Shown piece after piece: positions 36,930 to 46,309 of a stretch of 64,000 bases of DNA. A model generated the notes under the pieces. That model made no database searches and was not told where the DNA came from. It saw only the letters and a program-made list of their open reading frames with translations. Each line of letters starts with the position of its first letter. Positions within the stretch are counted from its first letter, which is position 1. This DNA is from an uncultured Limosilactobacillus sp. (GTDB taxonomy: Bacteria > Bacillota > Bacilli > Lactobacillales > Lactobacillaceae): the NCBI RefSeq assembly GCF_934202705.1, contig NZ_CAKPYE010000003.1:62001-126000 (forward strand). Direction: 5' to 3'. The position numbers and the translations under genes are program-made.

Positions 36930-39233
36930 TTAAGAATTATCATCGATTGTATATAAAGCTGGATTCACCCGTTTTAATAATGGTGTAAGATGCTGAACTG
37001 CCGTAATGGTCAACGCATGCATGGCACGTGAAGCGATTGTGTACAATAGCTGCCGTTCATCATCGGCCACGTACTTCTGGTCATTGGCGTCCCAAACAAC
37101 GACCGCGTCAAACTCCAACCCCTTGGCGAGGTAGGATGGCACCACAATCACCCCATCAACCAGTCGTTGGTTTTCGGTTCGAATCAGCGTATTATCAACA
37201 CCCTGCTCTTTAAGCGCGCTGGCAATTTGTTCACTGTCCGCCAGTGTTTTACCAATCACCGCGATTTTATCATGCGCAGTTTGGTACTTTTGCAAAGTCG
37301 TAATCACATCTTGAACCGCAGCATCACGATCCTTACTAATCATAACCTGTGGTAGTTCACCAGGACGGTCAAACGCTTCAATTGCTTCACCATCAAGTAA
37401 GATTTCCCGAGTAAAATCGGTAATTTGCTTGGTCGAACGGTACGACTTGGTCAGCTGGACCACTTTTGTTTTTTCAGGATCAAACATTGTCCCCAGTTCT
37501 TTTAGCAGATTTTTACTATTTTCGTGAGTGAAAATCGCCTGGTTCAGATCCCCTAATAATGTGAACTTTGCCCGTGGGAAAGTAAACTTTAAGTATGCTA
37601 GTTGAAAGGCATCGTAATCCTGTACTTCGTCTACAAAGACGTAACGAATTTCCCGTTCACCGCGTTTCCCCGTCAAAAGATCGTAGAGGTACAAATAGGC
37701 TGAAATGCCATTGGCACTAATTTGTCGGTTCTTTAAGGCAGTCACTTGCTGGTCGACATAATGCTGCCATTCTTCAGCCGTAATCTTAAACTTCGCTAGA
37801 TCAATAATTTTAGGTGTCACCCTTAAGAGATGAATATATTGTGCGTTAATATTTAACCACCGGTTATGATCAATGGCCCGTTTGATGGGCTTGAAAGCAT
37901 TAATCACAATCATCCGGGCTAGAAAACGATATTCTTCATTATCATTGGCAAAGGCTTGTGGATGCTGGGCATACAGGACGTTTAATTCTTCCTTACTCAT
38001 ACTTTGAATTTGTTCTTCTACCCATTTGGCGCGCATTTCAGAACTGATCCGCCGGTTAAGATACTTCGTTAGCTCTTCTTTCGTTCCATCTAAACGGTTG
38101 CCGAGGTTGTACGTATGATTAAAGGAATAGTAAATATCTTTAATTTTGTCTTTAGCCACAAAAACCTGCTTGCCAAACTTCAAATTGCGAAAGCGGAGAT
38201 GGCAATCCGTCCCGAGTCGTTTGGCATAGCTGGTCACTGCCCGAAAGTAATCGAGACTACTCAGCAGTCGCACGACGCGGTCATTGACGTCATGGTCACT
38301 TTGTTCAAACCGTTCTTTCAAGGTGGCCACTTGCAAGCGTGGTACCCGCCGGTTCACATACTGATAGTAGGTCAATTGGACCATATTTTGTTCACCGAGT
38401 TCAGGTAAGACCTGATCAATATAATCATTAAAGAGTTGGTTGGGACTAAACAGGACTACCTGAGAAGCTGATAGATTGCCTCGGTAACGATATAACAACC
38501 AGGCAACCCGCTGCAGCACCGCGGCCGTCTTACCAGAACCGGCCGCTCCTTGAACAAATAGTAAGTCGTCTTTGGTATTTCTAATAATGGCATTTTGTGC
38601 CTTTTGAATCGTCGACACAATACTCTTCATCTTGGTACTGGAATGATTGCTCAAAGCGGACAGCAGCATTTGGTCGGTCACCGCTTCATCCGTATCATAC
38701 AGGGTGACAATTGTCCCGTCTTCAATTTGAAATTGGCGTTTTAATTTGACATTGACCGTTTCCTGACCATCTGGCGTCGCATAAGAAACCCTCCCGAGTT
38801 CACCATCATAATAAATGGAAGAAATCGGTGCCCGCCAATCATAAACTAAAAAGTGATCCGGCTGATCAGAAAACGATGCTAAGCCAATGTAAATTGTTTC
38901 AGGGTGACTACCATTTGTTTCCTGAAAATCAATCCGCGCAAAATACGGTTTAGCTTCCAGTCGTTGCAAGGTTGATAAGTGATCGGCAGCATGCTGCCAG
39001 CTATTTTCCCGTTCATCGAGCATTTGCTGCTGGGTTCGTACTGACATAGCCGTGTCCATCATGCCTGAATATGTCGTTGTATTCATGTGGATTGTGTCAA
39101 ACTGCTTACTTAGATTATGAATATCTTTTTTGGCTGTGGAAATATTTTTCGTCGCCTTCTTCTCAGCAAGCTTAATCTCCTGAATAACATGATCAAGATG
39201 GGCTTGTTCTTTTTTGATGATTTCTTCTGTCAC
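36930..39233 (-). CDS. helD: HelD-type superfamily 1 ATPase (RNA polymerase-recycling/UvrD-like helicase)
   Basis: 767 residues from a GTG at 39233, nine bases after AAGGGAG. An N-terminal charged coiled coil (about 1-90) is followed by the split SF1 core. Walker A is GAAGSGKT (229-236), motif II VDEVQDYD (about 545), and motif III LLGDLNQAI. The long helical insert between motifs and the DWRAPISSIYYDGE block before the P-loop are HelD features. HelD proteins bind RNA polymerase and release it from stalled or post-termination complexes. Confidence 0.88.
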   Translation of the reverse strand: MTEEIIKKEQAHLDHVIQEIKLAEKKATKNISTAKKDIHNLSKQFDTIHMNTTTYSGMMDTAMSVRTQQQMLDERENSWQHAADHLSTLQRLEAKPYFARIDFQETNGSHPETIYIGLASFSDQPDHFLVYDWRAPISSIYYDGELGRVSYATPDGQETVNVKLKRQFQIEDGTIVTLYDTDEAVTDQMLLSALSNHSSTKMKSIVSTIQKAQNAIIRNTKDDLLFVQGAAGSGKTAAVLQRVAWLLYRYRGNLSASQVVLFSPNQLFNDYIDQVLPELGEQNMVQLTYYQYVNRRVPRLQVATLKERFEQSDHDVNDRVVRLLSSLDYFRAVTSYAKRLGTDCHLRFRNLKFGKQVFVAKDKIKDIYYSFNHTYNLGNRLDGTKEELTKYLNRRISSEMRAKWVEEQIQSMSKEELNVLYAQHPQAFANDNEEYRFLARMIVINAFKPIKRAIDHNRWLNINAQYIHLLRVTPKIIDLAKFKITAEEWQHYVDQQVTALKNRQISANGISAYLYLYDLLTGKRGEREIRYVFVDEVQDYDAFQLAYLKFTFPRAKFTLLGDLNQAIFTHENSKNLLKELGTMFDPEKTKVVQLTKSYRSTKQITDFTREILLDGEAIEAFDRPGELPQVMISKDRDAAVQDVITTLQKYQTAHDKIAVIGKTLADSEQIASALKEQGVDNTLIRTENQRLVDGVIVVPSYLAKGLEFDAVVVWDANDQKYVADDERQLLYTIASRAMHALTITAVQHLTPLLKRVNPALYTIDDNS

Positions 39234-39399
39234 AATCCGTACTCCCTTACGTATTTTTAATTTATCTATTATATCATTTTGTCAACTAATTCCACCGCTA
39301 AAAGCGTAAAAAAGTTATAAAGCACAACCTGTTTTGACCTTTCTTGACAAAAGAAGTTTACAATGGCATTAGAACGACTGTTTAAAGGAGGCCCCGCGC

Positions 39400-40056
39400 A
39401 TGGAACAACTAATTTATGGCTTAACCCACCTTCCGGAAGTGATCATTCCAATCTTTAATGCTACTGGTGCATGGGGCTACCTGATTTTGTTTTTGATCAC
39501 TTTTATGGAAACCGGGTTAGTTATTTTTCCGTGGTTACCAGGTGAATCTTTGATTTTTGTGGCCTCCTCATTAGCTGCCCTCAATACGAATTCCATTAAA
39601 ATTAGCGTTCTGATTAGCGGCTTTTTCGTGGCCGCCTTCATTGGCGATATTGTGAATTACACCATTGGCACTCACCTGATTAAGTGGCCTTGGTTACGAA
39701 AAAAAGTGATGGGCCCTAATTGGCAACTAGCTCATGATTTTTTTGAACAGCATGGCATTATTGCGGTGATCTTCGGACGGTTTGTCCCATTGATTCGGAC
39801 ATTTGTCCCGCTCATCTCTGGCTCGGCCGGTTTTAAATTTTCCCATTTCATCGTGGCTAATTTTTGTGGCACCCTCCTCTGGGTCCTCATTGCTGCCCTC
39901 TCAGGCTATTACTTAGGAACGATTCCGTTTGTCAAAGCTCACTTTTCATTATTATTGTTGATCCTAATCATGATTCTAATGTTGCCGGCATTGATTTTAA
40001 CGATTAACCGGCTGATCCGTCGACGACTAATTAAGAAAAATAATCTAATGAAATAA
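39400..40056 (+). CDS. DedA-family membrane protein
   Basis: 218 residues; AAAGGAGG upstream. About five hydrophobic segments with the DedA core FMETGLVIFPWLPGESLIF (near 36-54), GRFVPLIRTFVPLISGS and the F/NFCGTLLWV strand. Recent work links DedA/DUF1974 members to undecaprenyl phosphate flipping or lipid scrambling; here that role is only an analogy. Stands as first gene of a run with the phosphatase and hflX genes (57-18 base gaps). Confidence 0.87.
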   Translation: MEQLIYGLTHLPEVIIPIFNATGAWGYLILFLITFMETGLVIFPWLPGESLIFVASSLAALNTNSIKISVLISGFFVAAFIGDIVNYTIGTHLIKWPWLRKKVMGPNWQLAHDFFEQHGIIAVIFGRFVPLIRTFVPLISGSAGFKFSHFIVANFCGTLLWVLIAALSGYYLGTIPFVKAHFSLLLLILIMILMLPALILTINRLIRRRLIKKNNLMK

Positions 40057-40112
40057 CCATTCCGAACTATGGTAGAATATTAATAATATTACGGTTTAAC
40101 AGGAGGCGCTTT

Positions 40113-40769
40113 ATGGCAAATACGGTTTATTTCATCCGTCATGGCGAAACTTTCTTTAATAAGTATCGTCGGATGCAAGGGTGGTCAGACACCCCGCTCA
40201 CAAACAAGGGGTGGGAAGACGCCGCTCAAGCAGGTCAAGCGCTTGCTCATCTCGACTTTGACTATTTGTTCAGCAGTGATTTAAAACGGGCTGTTGATAC
40301 CGCTAAAACAATTTTACAAAATCATCCCACAAACAAAATTCAGAAACCCATCCAAGAACCCGCTTTTCGGGAAGAGTTCTTCGGCTACTTTGAAGGTGCC
40401 GACGATGATCAAAGTGCCATCATGGTTGGTGCACCGGAACAATTTATTAATTTTCGTGAAATCATTGCTAAGTACGGCCTGCCGAAAATGCAAGATTTGA
40501 TTGCTGAGCGTGATCCTTTCCATGACGCCGAAAATCACGACCAGTTTTGGCAACGGCTTGACCCTGGCTTTGATCGGCTGCGGGCCTTACCAGATGGCAG
40601 TGTCAGCGTCGTTGTTTCTCATGGCATGACCATTTCAGCGATTGTTAATCGATTTGGCAATGGCGACTACTCTGCGGCGCCACTAAATGGTTCAATTACC
40701 AAATTGACGTTAACGAATAATTCCACCACTGTTGACTTTTACAACCAATTAAAAATTCCAGATAAGTAA
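40113..40769 (+). CDS. Histidine phosphatase-family protein (phosphoglycerate mutase-like)
   Basis: 218 residues; CAGGAGG upstream. The RHG catalytic triad is at 9-11 (FIRHGE), with the second conserved Arg in SSDLKRAVDT, a catalytic Glu region FREEFFGYFEG, and the second histidine in VVVSHGMTI. The 2-histidine phosphatase branch also includes cofactor-dependent phosphoglycerate mutases; the lengthened middle region suggests a phosphatase on small phosphoesters. Likely cotranscribed with hflX, 18 bases downstream. Confidence 0.85.
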   Translation: MANTVYFIRHGETFFNKYRRMQGWSDTPLTNKGWEDAAQAGQALAHLDFDYLFSSDLKRAVDTAKTILQNHPTNKIQKPIQEPAFREEFFGYFEGADDDQSAIMVGAPEQFINFREIIAKYGLPKMQDLIAERDPFHDAENHDQFWQRLDPGFDRLRALPDGSVSVVVSHGMTISAIVNRFGNGDYSAAPLNGSITKLTLTNNSTTVDFYNQLKIPDK

Positions 40770-40787
40770 GGGGGACTATACACATCC

Positions 40788-42065
40788 ATGGATACCACCA
40801 TACAAGCTGATGAAAAAGTGATTGTGACCGGATTAAATACCGGCCAAGAAGATTATGACTATTCCATGATTGAACTCAAAGAGCTTGCCCAAGCCAACCA
40901 AATGGATGTGGTTGACCGGATTGATCAAGTTCTTGATCGGCCCAACGCAGCCACCTATTTTGGTGCCGGTAAAATTGAAGAAATCAAAAATACTGCGGTC
41001 GCTGAACAAGTTACCACTGTCATTACGAATGATGAGTTGTCACCAAGTCAGCTCAGTAATTTAAACGATGAAGTGGGGGTCCGGGTCATCGATCGCACGG
41101 CTTTGATCTTAGAAATCTTCGCCAAGCGAGCCCAAACGAAAGAAGCTAAAATCCAGGTTCAAATTGCCCAACTGGAATATCGGCTCCCTAGATTGCACAC
41201 CGCCGCTAACCAGCGATTAGACCAGCAAACTGGTGGTGGCGCCGGCTTTACCAACCGTGGTGCCGGGGAAACTAAAATCGAAATGGACCGGCGAGTGATC
41301 CAAAAACACATTAGCCACCTCCGTCACGAGTTAAAAGAAATCAATAAATCGGAAGCCACTAAACGGGCCCTGCGGGATAAGAGTGCTATTCCAACCGCCG
41401 CTTTGGTTGGTTACACTAACGCGGGTAAGTCAACCTTAATGAATAAGATGATTGAACGCTATGGGATTTCCCGGGAAAAGGAAGTGCTGGAAAAGGATAT
41501 GCTTTTCGCCACCTTGGACACCAGTGTCCGACAATTAACGCTTCCGGATCAAAAACGGTTTATTTTAAGTGATACTGTCGGCTTTGTTTCGAAGCTGCCC
41601 ACCCACTTGATTGAAGCCTTTAAGTCGACCCTGACCGAAGCTGCGAAGGCCGACTTATTAATCCAGGTCGTGGATTATTCCGATCCGCATCGTGACGAAA
41701 TGATTAAAACTACGGAGAAGACCCTTCACCAGATTGGCATCGATAATCTGCCAATGATTTACGTCTTTAATAAAGCCGACAAAACTGATCTGGAATTCCC
41801 AACTATGGAGGGTGATGATCACCTGGTAATTTCCGCTAAGGATGAAAAATCATTGGATTTATTCATTAGAGCGATCAAGGATCATCTGTTTGACGATTAC
41901 GTGGATGCTGAACTTCTGATTCCGTTCACTGATGGTCATGTCGTTTCATACCTCAACGAACACGCCAACATTACTAATACTGACTACCAAAATGATGGAA
42001 CACTGTTGCAAGTGGAAATTAGTCCGCGTGACTTGCAACGCTTTAATCAGTATGTCGTTGAATAA
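40788..42065 (+). CDS. hflX: GTPase HflX
   Basis: 425 residues; GGGGGA upstream. The N-terminal HflX domain has FGAGKIEEIK (about 58-67) and the GGGAGFTNRGAGETKIE glycine-rich linker (about 149-165). The G domain follows with G1 GYTNAGKST (208-216), G3 DTVGFVSKLP, and G4 NKAD. HflX splits 70S ribosomes and helps rescue stalled ones in heat stress. It ends at a strong terminator. Confidence 0.96.
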   Translation: MDTTIQADEKVIVTGLNTGQEDYDYSMIELKELAQANQMDVVDRIDQVLDRPNAATYFGAGKIEEIKNTAVAEQVTTVITNDELSPSQLSNLNDEVGVRVIDRTALILEIFAKRAQTKEAKIQVQIAQLEYRLPRLHTAANQRLDQQTGGGAGFTNRGAGETKIEMDRRVIQKHISHLRHELKEINKSEATKRALRDKSAIPTAALVGYTNAGKSTLMNKMIERYGISREKEVLEKDMLFATLDTSVRQLTLPDQKRFILSDTVGFVSKLPTHLIEAFKSTLTEAAKADLLIQVVDYSDPHRDEMIKTTEKTLHQIGIDNLPMIYVFNKADKTDLEFPTMEGDDHLVISAKDEKSLDLFIRAIKDHLFDDYVDAELLIPFTDGHVVSYLNEHANITNTDYQNDGTLLQVEISPRDLQRFNQYVVE

Positions 42066-42066
42066 C

Positions 42067-42104
42067 AAAATGGGATTGCTGAAATATCAGCAATCCCATT
42101 TTTG
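42067..42104. terminator. Terminator between hflX and the D-LDH gene
   Basis: A 16-bp perfect stem (42067-42082 with 42087-42102) with TTTTT on plus and CATTTTG on minus. Confidence 0.85.
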
Positions 42105-42119
42105 AATTAGCTTACTAAA

Positions 42120-43112
42120 TTAACGAACCATGTTCCGGGTTTTACCGCCTTTAACTAGCGTCACGGTATCATTCAGCGCAATTTCTACCATATTGCGGAC
42201 TGATGTCTTCGTAAAGAAGGCAACGTGTGGCGTAACCACAACGTTTGGCATGGCTGCCAGCGTCTTGTAGTCGTCAGGAACTTGATCAGCACTGACTTGC
42301 TTGCCAAAGTAAGTTGTTTCATCTGCTAAAGTATCCAACCCGGCACCGGCAATTTCACCGTCTTGAAGTGCCTTAATCAAAGCTTGGGTATCAACTAAGC
42401 CACCCCGTGCCATATTAATCAAGTAGGCAGACTTCTTCATCTTCTTTAAGGCGTCTGCATTAATGATGTTCTTCGTACTTGGGAACAATGGTGTATGGAG
42501 ACTAATAATGTCAGATTCACGAAGCACAGTCTCTAAATCAGTGTAATCTACAAAGGCTTCTTGTTCTGGGTCATAGAATGGATCATAAGCAATCACCTTC
42601 GCACCCAGGGCCTTATAAATTTGTGCAGTCGCACCGCCAATGTGTCCTAATCCAATAATACCGACCGTCAGATTAAAGATTTCGTTAGATACCAAATCTG
42701 GCGCCCAACTGAAATCATGATCGTTGGTCATCCGTTGGTTGAATAATCCAATCTTCCGATTGAGGTACATTGCCTGAGTGACCCCCATTTCGGCAATTGC
42801 CCGTGGGGAATAGATTGAAACCCGTGTAATGGCAATGTTGTTAGCCTTAGCAGCGTCTAAGTCCACCATGTCATAGCCAGCCGTCCGTAAACCAACTTGC
42901 TTGATCCCAAAACTAGCCAGTTGCTGATAGACTTTGCTACTACCCAGGGACTGGGTTTGTTGAGTAACGACACCATCATACCCCTTAGCTAGATCGACAG
43001 TTTCGTCATTAAGAATGTCAGCGACCATTTTAACCTCATGGCCCGTCTTCTTTTCCCAAGCTTCAACAAACGATTTTTCAATTGGCTTCGTGCCAAACAT
43101 AATAATCTTCAT
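42120..43112 (-). CDS. ldhD: D-lactate dehydrogenase (D-2-hydroxyacid dehydrogenase)
   Basis: 330 residues from the ATG at 43112 (AAGGGG upstream); the ORF opens 17 codons earlier without an SD. The NAD-binding GLGHIG (155-160) is followed by Asp177 as an NAD(H)-specific acid. Catalytic Arg236, Glu265 and His296 match the classic lactobacillar D-LDH arrangement; YDMVDLDAA and VSIYSPRAIAE are LDH-specific. It reduces pyruvate to D-lactate in the fermentation of sugars. Single gene with shared downstream terminator. Confidence 0.9.
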   Translation of the reverse strand: MKIIMFGTKPIEKSFVEAWEKKTGHEVKMVADILNDETVDLAKGYDGVVTQQTQSLGSSKVYQQLASFGIKQVGLRTAGYDMVDLDAAKANNIAITRVSIYSPRAIAEMGVTQAMYLNRKIGLFNQRMTNDHDFSWAPDLVSNEIFNLTVGIIGLGHIGGATAQIYKALGAKVIAYDPFYDPEQEAFVDYTDLETVLRESDIISLHTPLFPSTKNIINADALKKMKKSAYLINMARGGLVDTQALIKALQDGEIAGAGLDTLADETTYFGKQVSADQVPDDYKTLAAMPNVVVTPHVAFFTKTSVRNMVEIALNDTVTLVKGGKTRNMVR

Positions 43113-43173
43113 AAATGTGTCCCCTTTCAGAAAAATACTAGCTCTACACCGTCTAGTATACACGATTTTAACG

Positions 43174-43210
43174 ACAAAAAAACGAATCAGGTCGCAGTAA
43201 CTGATTCGTT
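43174..43210 (-). terminator. Terminator of the M20 peptidase operon
   Basis: A 10-bp perfect stem (43181-43190 with 43201-43210) is followed on minus by TTTTTTTG. Confidence 0.8.
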
Positions 43211-43232
43211 TAGTAAAGTCTTAAATCGCAGC

Positions 43233-44384
43233 TTATGCAAAGAACGCTTGCGCAAAATCTTGGTAATAGTGGATGGCATTGTAATAAGCATCCAGGGTCA
43301 CGTATTCATTCGGCATGTGGGAGACATTTCCTCCGGGGCCAATAATGATACTAGTAAAGTCCTTCTTGGCCTGAGTAAATTCCTGACCATCATTAGCACC
43401 AGTGCTCCCAATCGGTTGTGGCGTAATCCCGAGTGATTGCTGGGCCACCTTTTGTGCCAACTTAATCAATGGAGCATCTGCATTCCCGCCCATCGGCTCT
43501 TCGGGGAAGGTGTACTTAATCTTTAAATTAACCCCAGGTTGTTGATTTAAGTCTGTAATAATTTTTTCGAGTTCATCATAAACCACCTGGTTAGGATATT
43601 CAGGAATGGTCCGAATATTACCACCGAGGGTGGCTGCTGAGGGGACGTTATTAATCTGTTCACCACCATTAATCAACGAAATCACGTGGGTTAGTTTGCC
43701 CAGGACTGGATCAGTATGATCAAACTTTGCCAGCGCCGCCTTCGCTTGGTGAGCAAATTCCAGCAAATTATCAATTGCGTTAATCCCCATTTCCGGACGT
43801 GAACTATGTGCCGCTTTGCCAACTGAAGTAACATGATAGTCAATTACCCCTTTGCAGGTATACGTAATGGCTTGCAAGTCATCCTGTGGCTCTGCAATAA
43901 CCAAGCCATCAAGATCATCCGCATAGCCTTCCTTCGTCAGCTGACCAGCACCATAGTTACCTGTCTCTTCGCCGACGGTTGCTAATAGTTTGATGGTACC
44001 TGCTGGTTGCTGACCTTTTGCTAGCATCTCTAATAATGCCACTACCAATGCCGCAAGCCCGCTCTTCATATCACAAGCACCACGACCGTATAACTTGCCA
44101 TCTTTAACCACCGGATTAAACGGATCCGTATCCCAGGCAGCTAAATCACCTGGATCAACGACATCCAGATGTCCTGAATAGCCCAGTACCTTACCGCCAT
44201 TACCAATGGTGACCACGAGGTTATCACGACCAGGAGCATAGTTGACCTTTTCAATCTTGACACCATTGCCCACATATGGTGCAAACAAACTAGCAATGTA
44301 ATCTGCTAATTCTGCCTCATTTTGATTGACGGTTTGAATACTAATGATCTTTTTTAAAATCGCTAATTGCTCTGTTTTAGTCAT
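43233..44384 (-). CDS. M20 zinc metallopeptidase, ArgE/DapE family
   Basis: 383 residues from the ATG at 44384, seven bases after AGAGGGA. Metal-site motifs are GYSGHLDVVDPG (His), YGRGACDMKSGLAAL (Asp) and VGEETGNYG (Glu-Glu), with the dimerisation-domain HSSRPEMGINAID and the last metal histidine in GPGGNVSHMPNEY. It is an acetylornithine deacetylase or succinyl-diaminopimelate desuccinylase by family; which one cannot be told by eye. It lies 13 bases downstream of the amino-acid-binding lipoprotein, so an arginine- or dipeptide-related job fits. Confidence 0.85.
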   Translation of the reverse strand: MTKTEQLAILKKIISIQTVNQNEAELADYIASLFAPYVGNGVKIEKVNYAPGRDNLVVTIGNGGKVLGYSGHLDVVDPGDLAAWDTDPFNPVVKDGKLYGRGACDMKSGLAALVVALLEMLAKGQQPAGTIKLLATVGEETGNYGAGQLTKEGYADDLDGLVIAEPQDDLQAITYTCKGVIDYHVTSVGKAAHSSRPEMGINAIDNLLEFAHQAKAALAKFDHTDPVLGKLTHVISLINGGEQINNVPSAATLGGNIRTIPEYPNQVVYDELEKIITDLNQQPGVNLKIKYTFPEEPMGGNADAPLIKLAQKVAQQSLGITPQPIGSTGANDGQEFTQAKKDFTSIIIGPGGNVSHMPNEYVTLDAYYNAIHYYQDFAQAFFA

Positions 44385-44397
44385 GATCAATCCCTCT

Positions 44398-45231
44398 TTA
44401 CTTATTATTAGCTACTTGAATGTCTTGTGCTTGATGATAAAGCTTATTCAGCATGCCATTCTTTTTATCTTTACTGATCGTGGCATTTACTTTCTTCAGC
44501 AGTGCTTTATCATTCTTCCGAACAGCCACCCGGGTTGCGGATTCTTTCTTGTTGTACTTAAAACTAATATGGTTAGCAACCGCGTACTTATCAGGGTGTT
44601 CCTTGGCGTACGCTTCGGCCGTATCATCACCAGTGATTAATCCATCAATAGAACCATTTTGCAATTCTTGAGTTAAAGTATTGTTTGAACTTTCGGTAAC
44701 TAGTTTAACACCCTTGAGCTTCTTACCAATCTTTTCTTGTTCAGAGGACTGTTGAGCTCCTAGCGTTGCTCCCTTCAGTGCAGCAATATTAGCATATTTA
44801 TCTTTATTCTTCGGTGAAACTAAGAGGACCTGCCCGCCATCATGGTACCCTTCGGAAAAAGAAACTACTTTGGCCCGTTGCGGTGTATAAGCCATTCCGG
44901 CCATGACAAGATCAACTTTCTTGTTCTGTAACTCGTTAATTAATGATGGAAAGGCCATGTTAACAAACTTAACCTTCTTGACACCAATCTCTTTGGCAAT
45001 TTGATGAGCTAATAACACATCGTAACCAACAATTTGCTGCTTGCCATTTTTCATAATTTGAAAATCATATGGTGCAAAATCTGCTGAAGTTCCGACTACC
45101 AATTCTTTTTTATCTTTAATCGCTTGAACACTGTTATCTTTTTTTGCGCCACAGCCCGCAAGGACCGTGCTCAAACCAATCATGACAGTTAACGCTGCTA
45201 ATACTAACTTTTTAAAATGCTGACCTTTCAT
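44398..45231 (-). CDS. Amino acid ABC transporter substrate-binding lipoprotein
   Basis: 277 residues. Signal peptide with lipobox STVLAGC (Cys27), then a cluster F type 3 binding fold: ELVVGTSADFAPYDF, IVGYDVLLAHQIAKEIG and KVDLVMAGMAYTPQRA. These typify the polar amino acid (His/Glu/Arg/cystine) binding proteins. No permease or ATPase gene adjoins it, so it must pair with genes elsewhere. The upstream region holds three ARG-box-like sites, pointing to arginine control. Ligand otherwise unknown. Confidence 0.87.
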   Translation of the reverse strand: MKGQHFKKLVLAALTVMIGLSTVLAGCGAKKDNSVQAIKDKKELVVGTSADFAPYDFQIMKNGKQQIVGYDVLLAHQIAKEIGVKKVKFVNMAFPSLINELQNKKVDLVMAGMAYTPQRAKVVSFSEGYHDGGQVLLVSPKNKDKYANIAALKGATLGAQQSSEQEKIGKKLKGVKLVTESSNNTLTQELQNGSIDGLITGDDTAEAYAKEHPDKYAVANHISFKYNKKESATRVAVRKNDKALLKKVNATISKDKKNGMLNKLYHQAQDIQVANNK

Positions 45232-45320
45232 CTGAATCTTCCTCCTATTTATGCATTACATTGCGCTCAACTCAATCTCAATATTTATACGTCGTCGCAT
45301 CGTTTATACCCCCATATACG

Positions 45321-45395
45321 TATTAATATTCAATTTATGCGTATATAATAACTTCACATTTGAATAAATGCAAGCATTTTTTGAAAAAATATTCA
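45321..45395 (-). promoter_or_regulatory. ARG-box-like operator cluster upstream of the binding protein gene
   Basis: Three sequences resemble the ArgR/AhrC half-site pair (TGAAT...ATTCA): TGAAAAAATATTCA (45382-45395), TGAATAAATGCA (45361-45372) and TATTAATATTCA (45321-45332). They lie 90 to 165 bases upstream of the lipoprotein start. ArgR-type control is inferred from sequence only. Confidence 0.45.
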
Positions 45396-45485
45396 AATAC
45401 TATTCAAGAAAACGTTTTATTTGTATTTCCTTTCCAGAGCCCATTAAAATTAAGCTAACATCGTGCGATTAGCAAAGGAGGGGTC

Positions 45486-46250
45486 ATGATGAAACTTGTG
45501 TCATGGAATGTTGATAGCTTTCATGCAATTATGGAAAATGGTTTTTTGGGAGTAATGCAAGAATTAAACGCAGATATTTTTAGTATCCAAAACTTGCGTC
45601 TTTCCGCTGGAGAACGGCTCCAATCTCTTCCTCAGTACCATCAATATTGGAATTATGCTCAACAAGCTGGTAATGCCGGAACGGCGATTTTTGCTAAGCA
45701 AAAACCTCAAATGGTGATTAAAGGGCTCGGCCTTGCCCAATTTGATAATGAGGGGCGAACCATCACCTTAGAATATCCAGAATTCTTCTTTGTGAATGTT
45801 TATTCACCATTCAGCGGTCACCATCTAGTTAATTTAAAGCAGCGCCAACAATGGGACCAAATCTTCCAAGCCTTTATCAAAGCCCTTACTGCCACCAAAC
45901 CCGTAATTATCGGTGGTGACTTTAATGTTGCTTACCAGCCATCTGACATCTTCGATCCCACCGTTAATCACCAATCTGCGAACTTCACTGATACGGAGCG
46001 ACGTAACTTTGGCGATTTATTAACTGAAGGCTTAACCGATTCATTTCGGTACTGTCATCCCTACCAACCAGAAGCCTATACCCGCTGGCAATGTCCGGCT
46101 GACCGTCAAATCAACCACGGTACCCGAGTTGATTACTTTCTGATTTCTCATCGGTTACGCGCCAACGTTCAATACGCGCGAATTCTTGATCAAATTCATG
46201 GATCTAACCATTGCCCCATTGAATTAGGCTTGGCACCAAGCGCTAGTTAA
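45486..46250 (+). CDS. ExoIII/AP endonuclease-like protein with altered active site
   Basis: 254 residues; AAAGGAGGGG precedes ATG 45486. The endonuclease/exonuclease/phosphatase fold is clear: N-terminal LVSWNVDSF, NVYSPF, GGDFNVAYQPSDIF, TRVDYFLISHRL and SNHCPIEL. In E. coli ExoIII the metal-binding Glu34 (LQETK) and catalytic Asp258 (SDHAP) are essential; here the aligned residues are Asn in IQNLR and Asn in SNHCP. Asp151, Asn153, Asp229 and His259 equivalents are kept. Catalysis is likely reduced or lost, or altered. A second, normal ExoIII gene elsewhere is likely but unseen. Confidence 0.75.
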   Translation: MMKLVSWNVDSFHAIMENGFLGVMQELNADIFSIQNLRLSAGERLQSLPQYHQYWNYAQQAGNAGTAIFAKQKPQMVIKGLGLAQFDNEGRTITLEYPEFFFVNVYSPFSGHHLVNLKQRQQWDQIFQAFIKALTATKPVIIGGDFNVAYQPSDIFDPTVNHQSANFTDTERRNFGDLLTEGLTDSFRYCHPYQPEAYTRWQCPADRQINHGTRVDYFLISHRLRANVQYARILDQIHGSNHCPIELGLAPSAS

Positions 46251-46256
46251 CCATCA

Positions 46257-46298
46257 AAAAAGACCTTCAATGTGCAAAACCACATTGAAGATCTTTTC
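46257..46298. terminator. Terminator between the ExoIII-like gene and the YhgE-type gene
   Basis: A 14-bp stem with one mismatch (about 46261-46274 with 46281-46295), TTTT on plus and TTTTTTG on minus. Confidence 0.75.
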
Positions 46299-46309
46299 AT
46301 CAATCATAA

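Noticed and set aside
39342..39364. TTGACA followed by TACAAT before the DedA gene
   Set aside because: Spacer only nine bases; not a functional -35/-10 pair. A TTGACA-17-CATTAG alternative is weak.
45410..45425. cre-like GAAAACGTTTTA before the ExoIII-like gene
   Set aside because: Two mismatches to the defined cre positions and no sugar-related gene nearby; judged coincidental.
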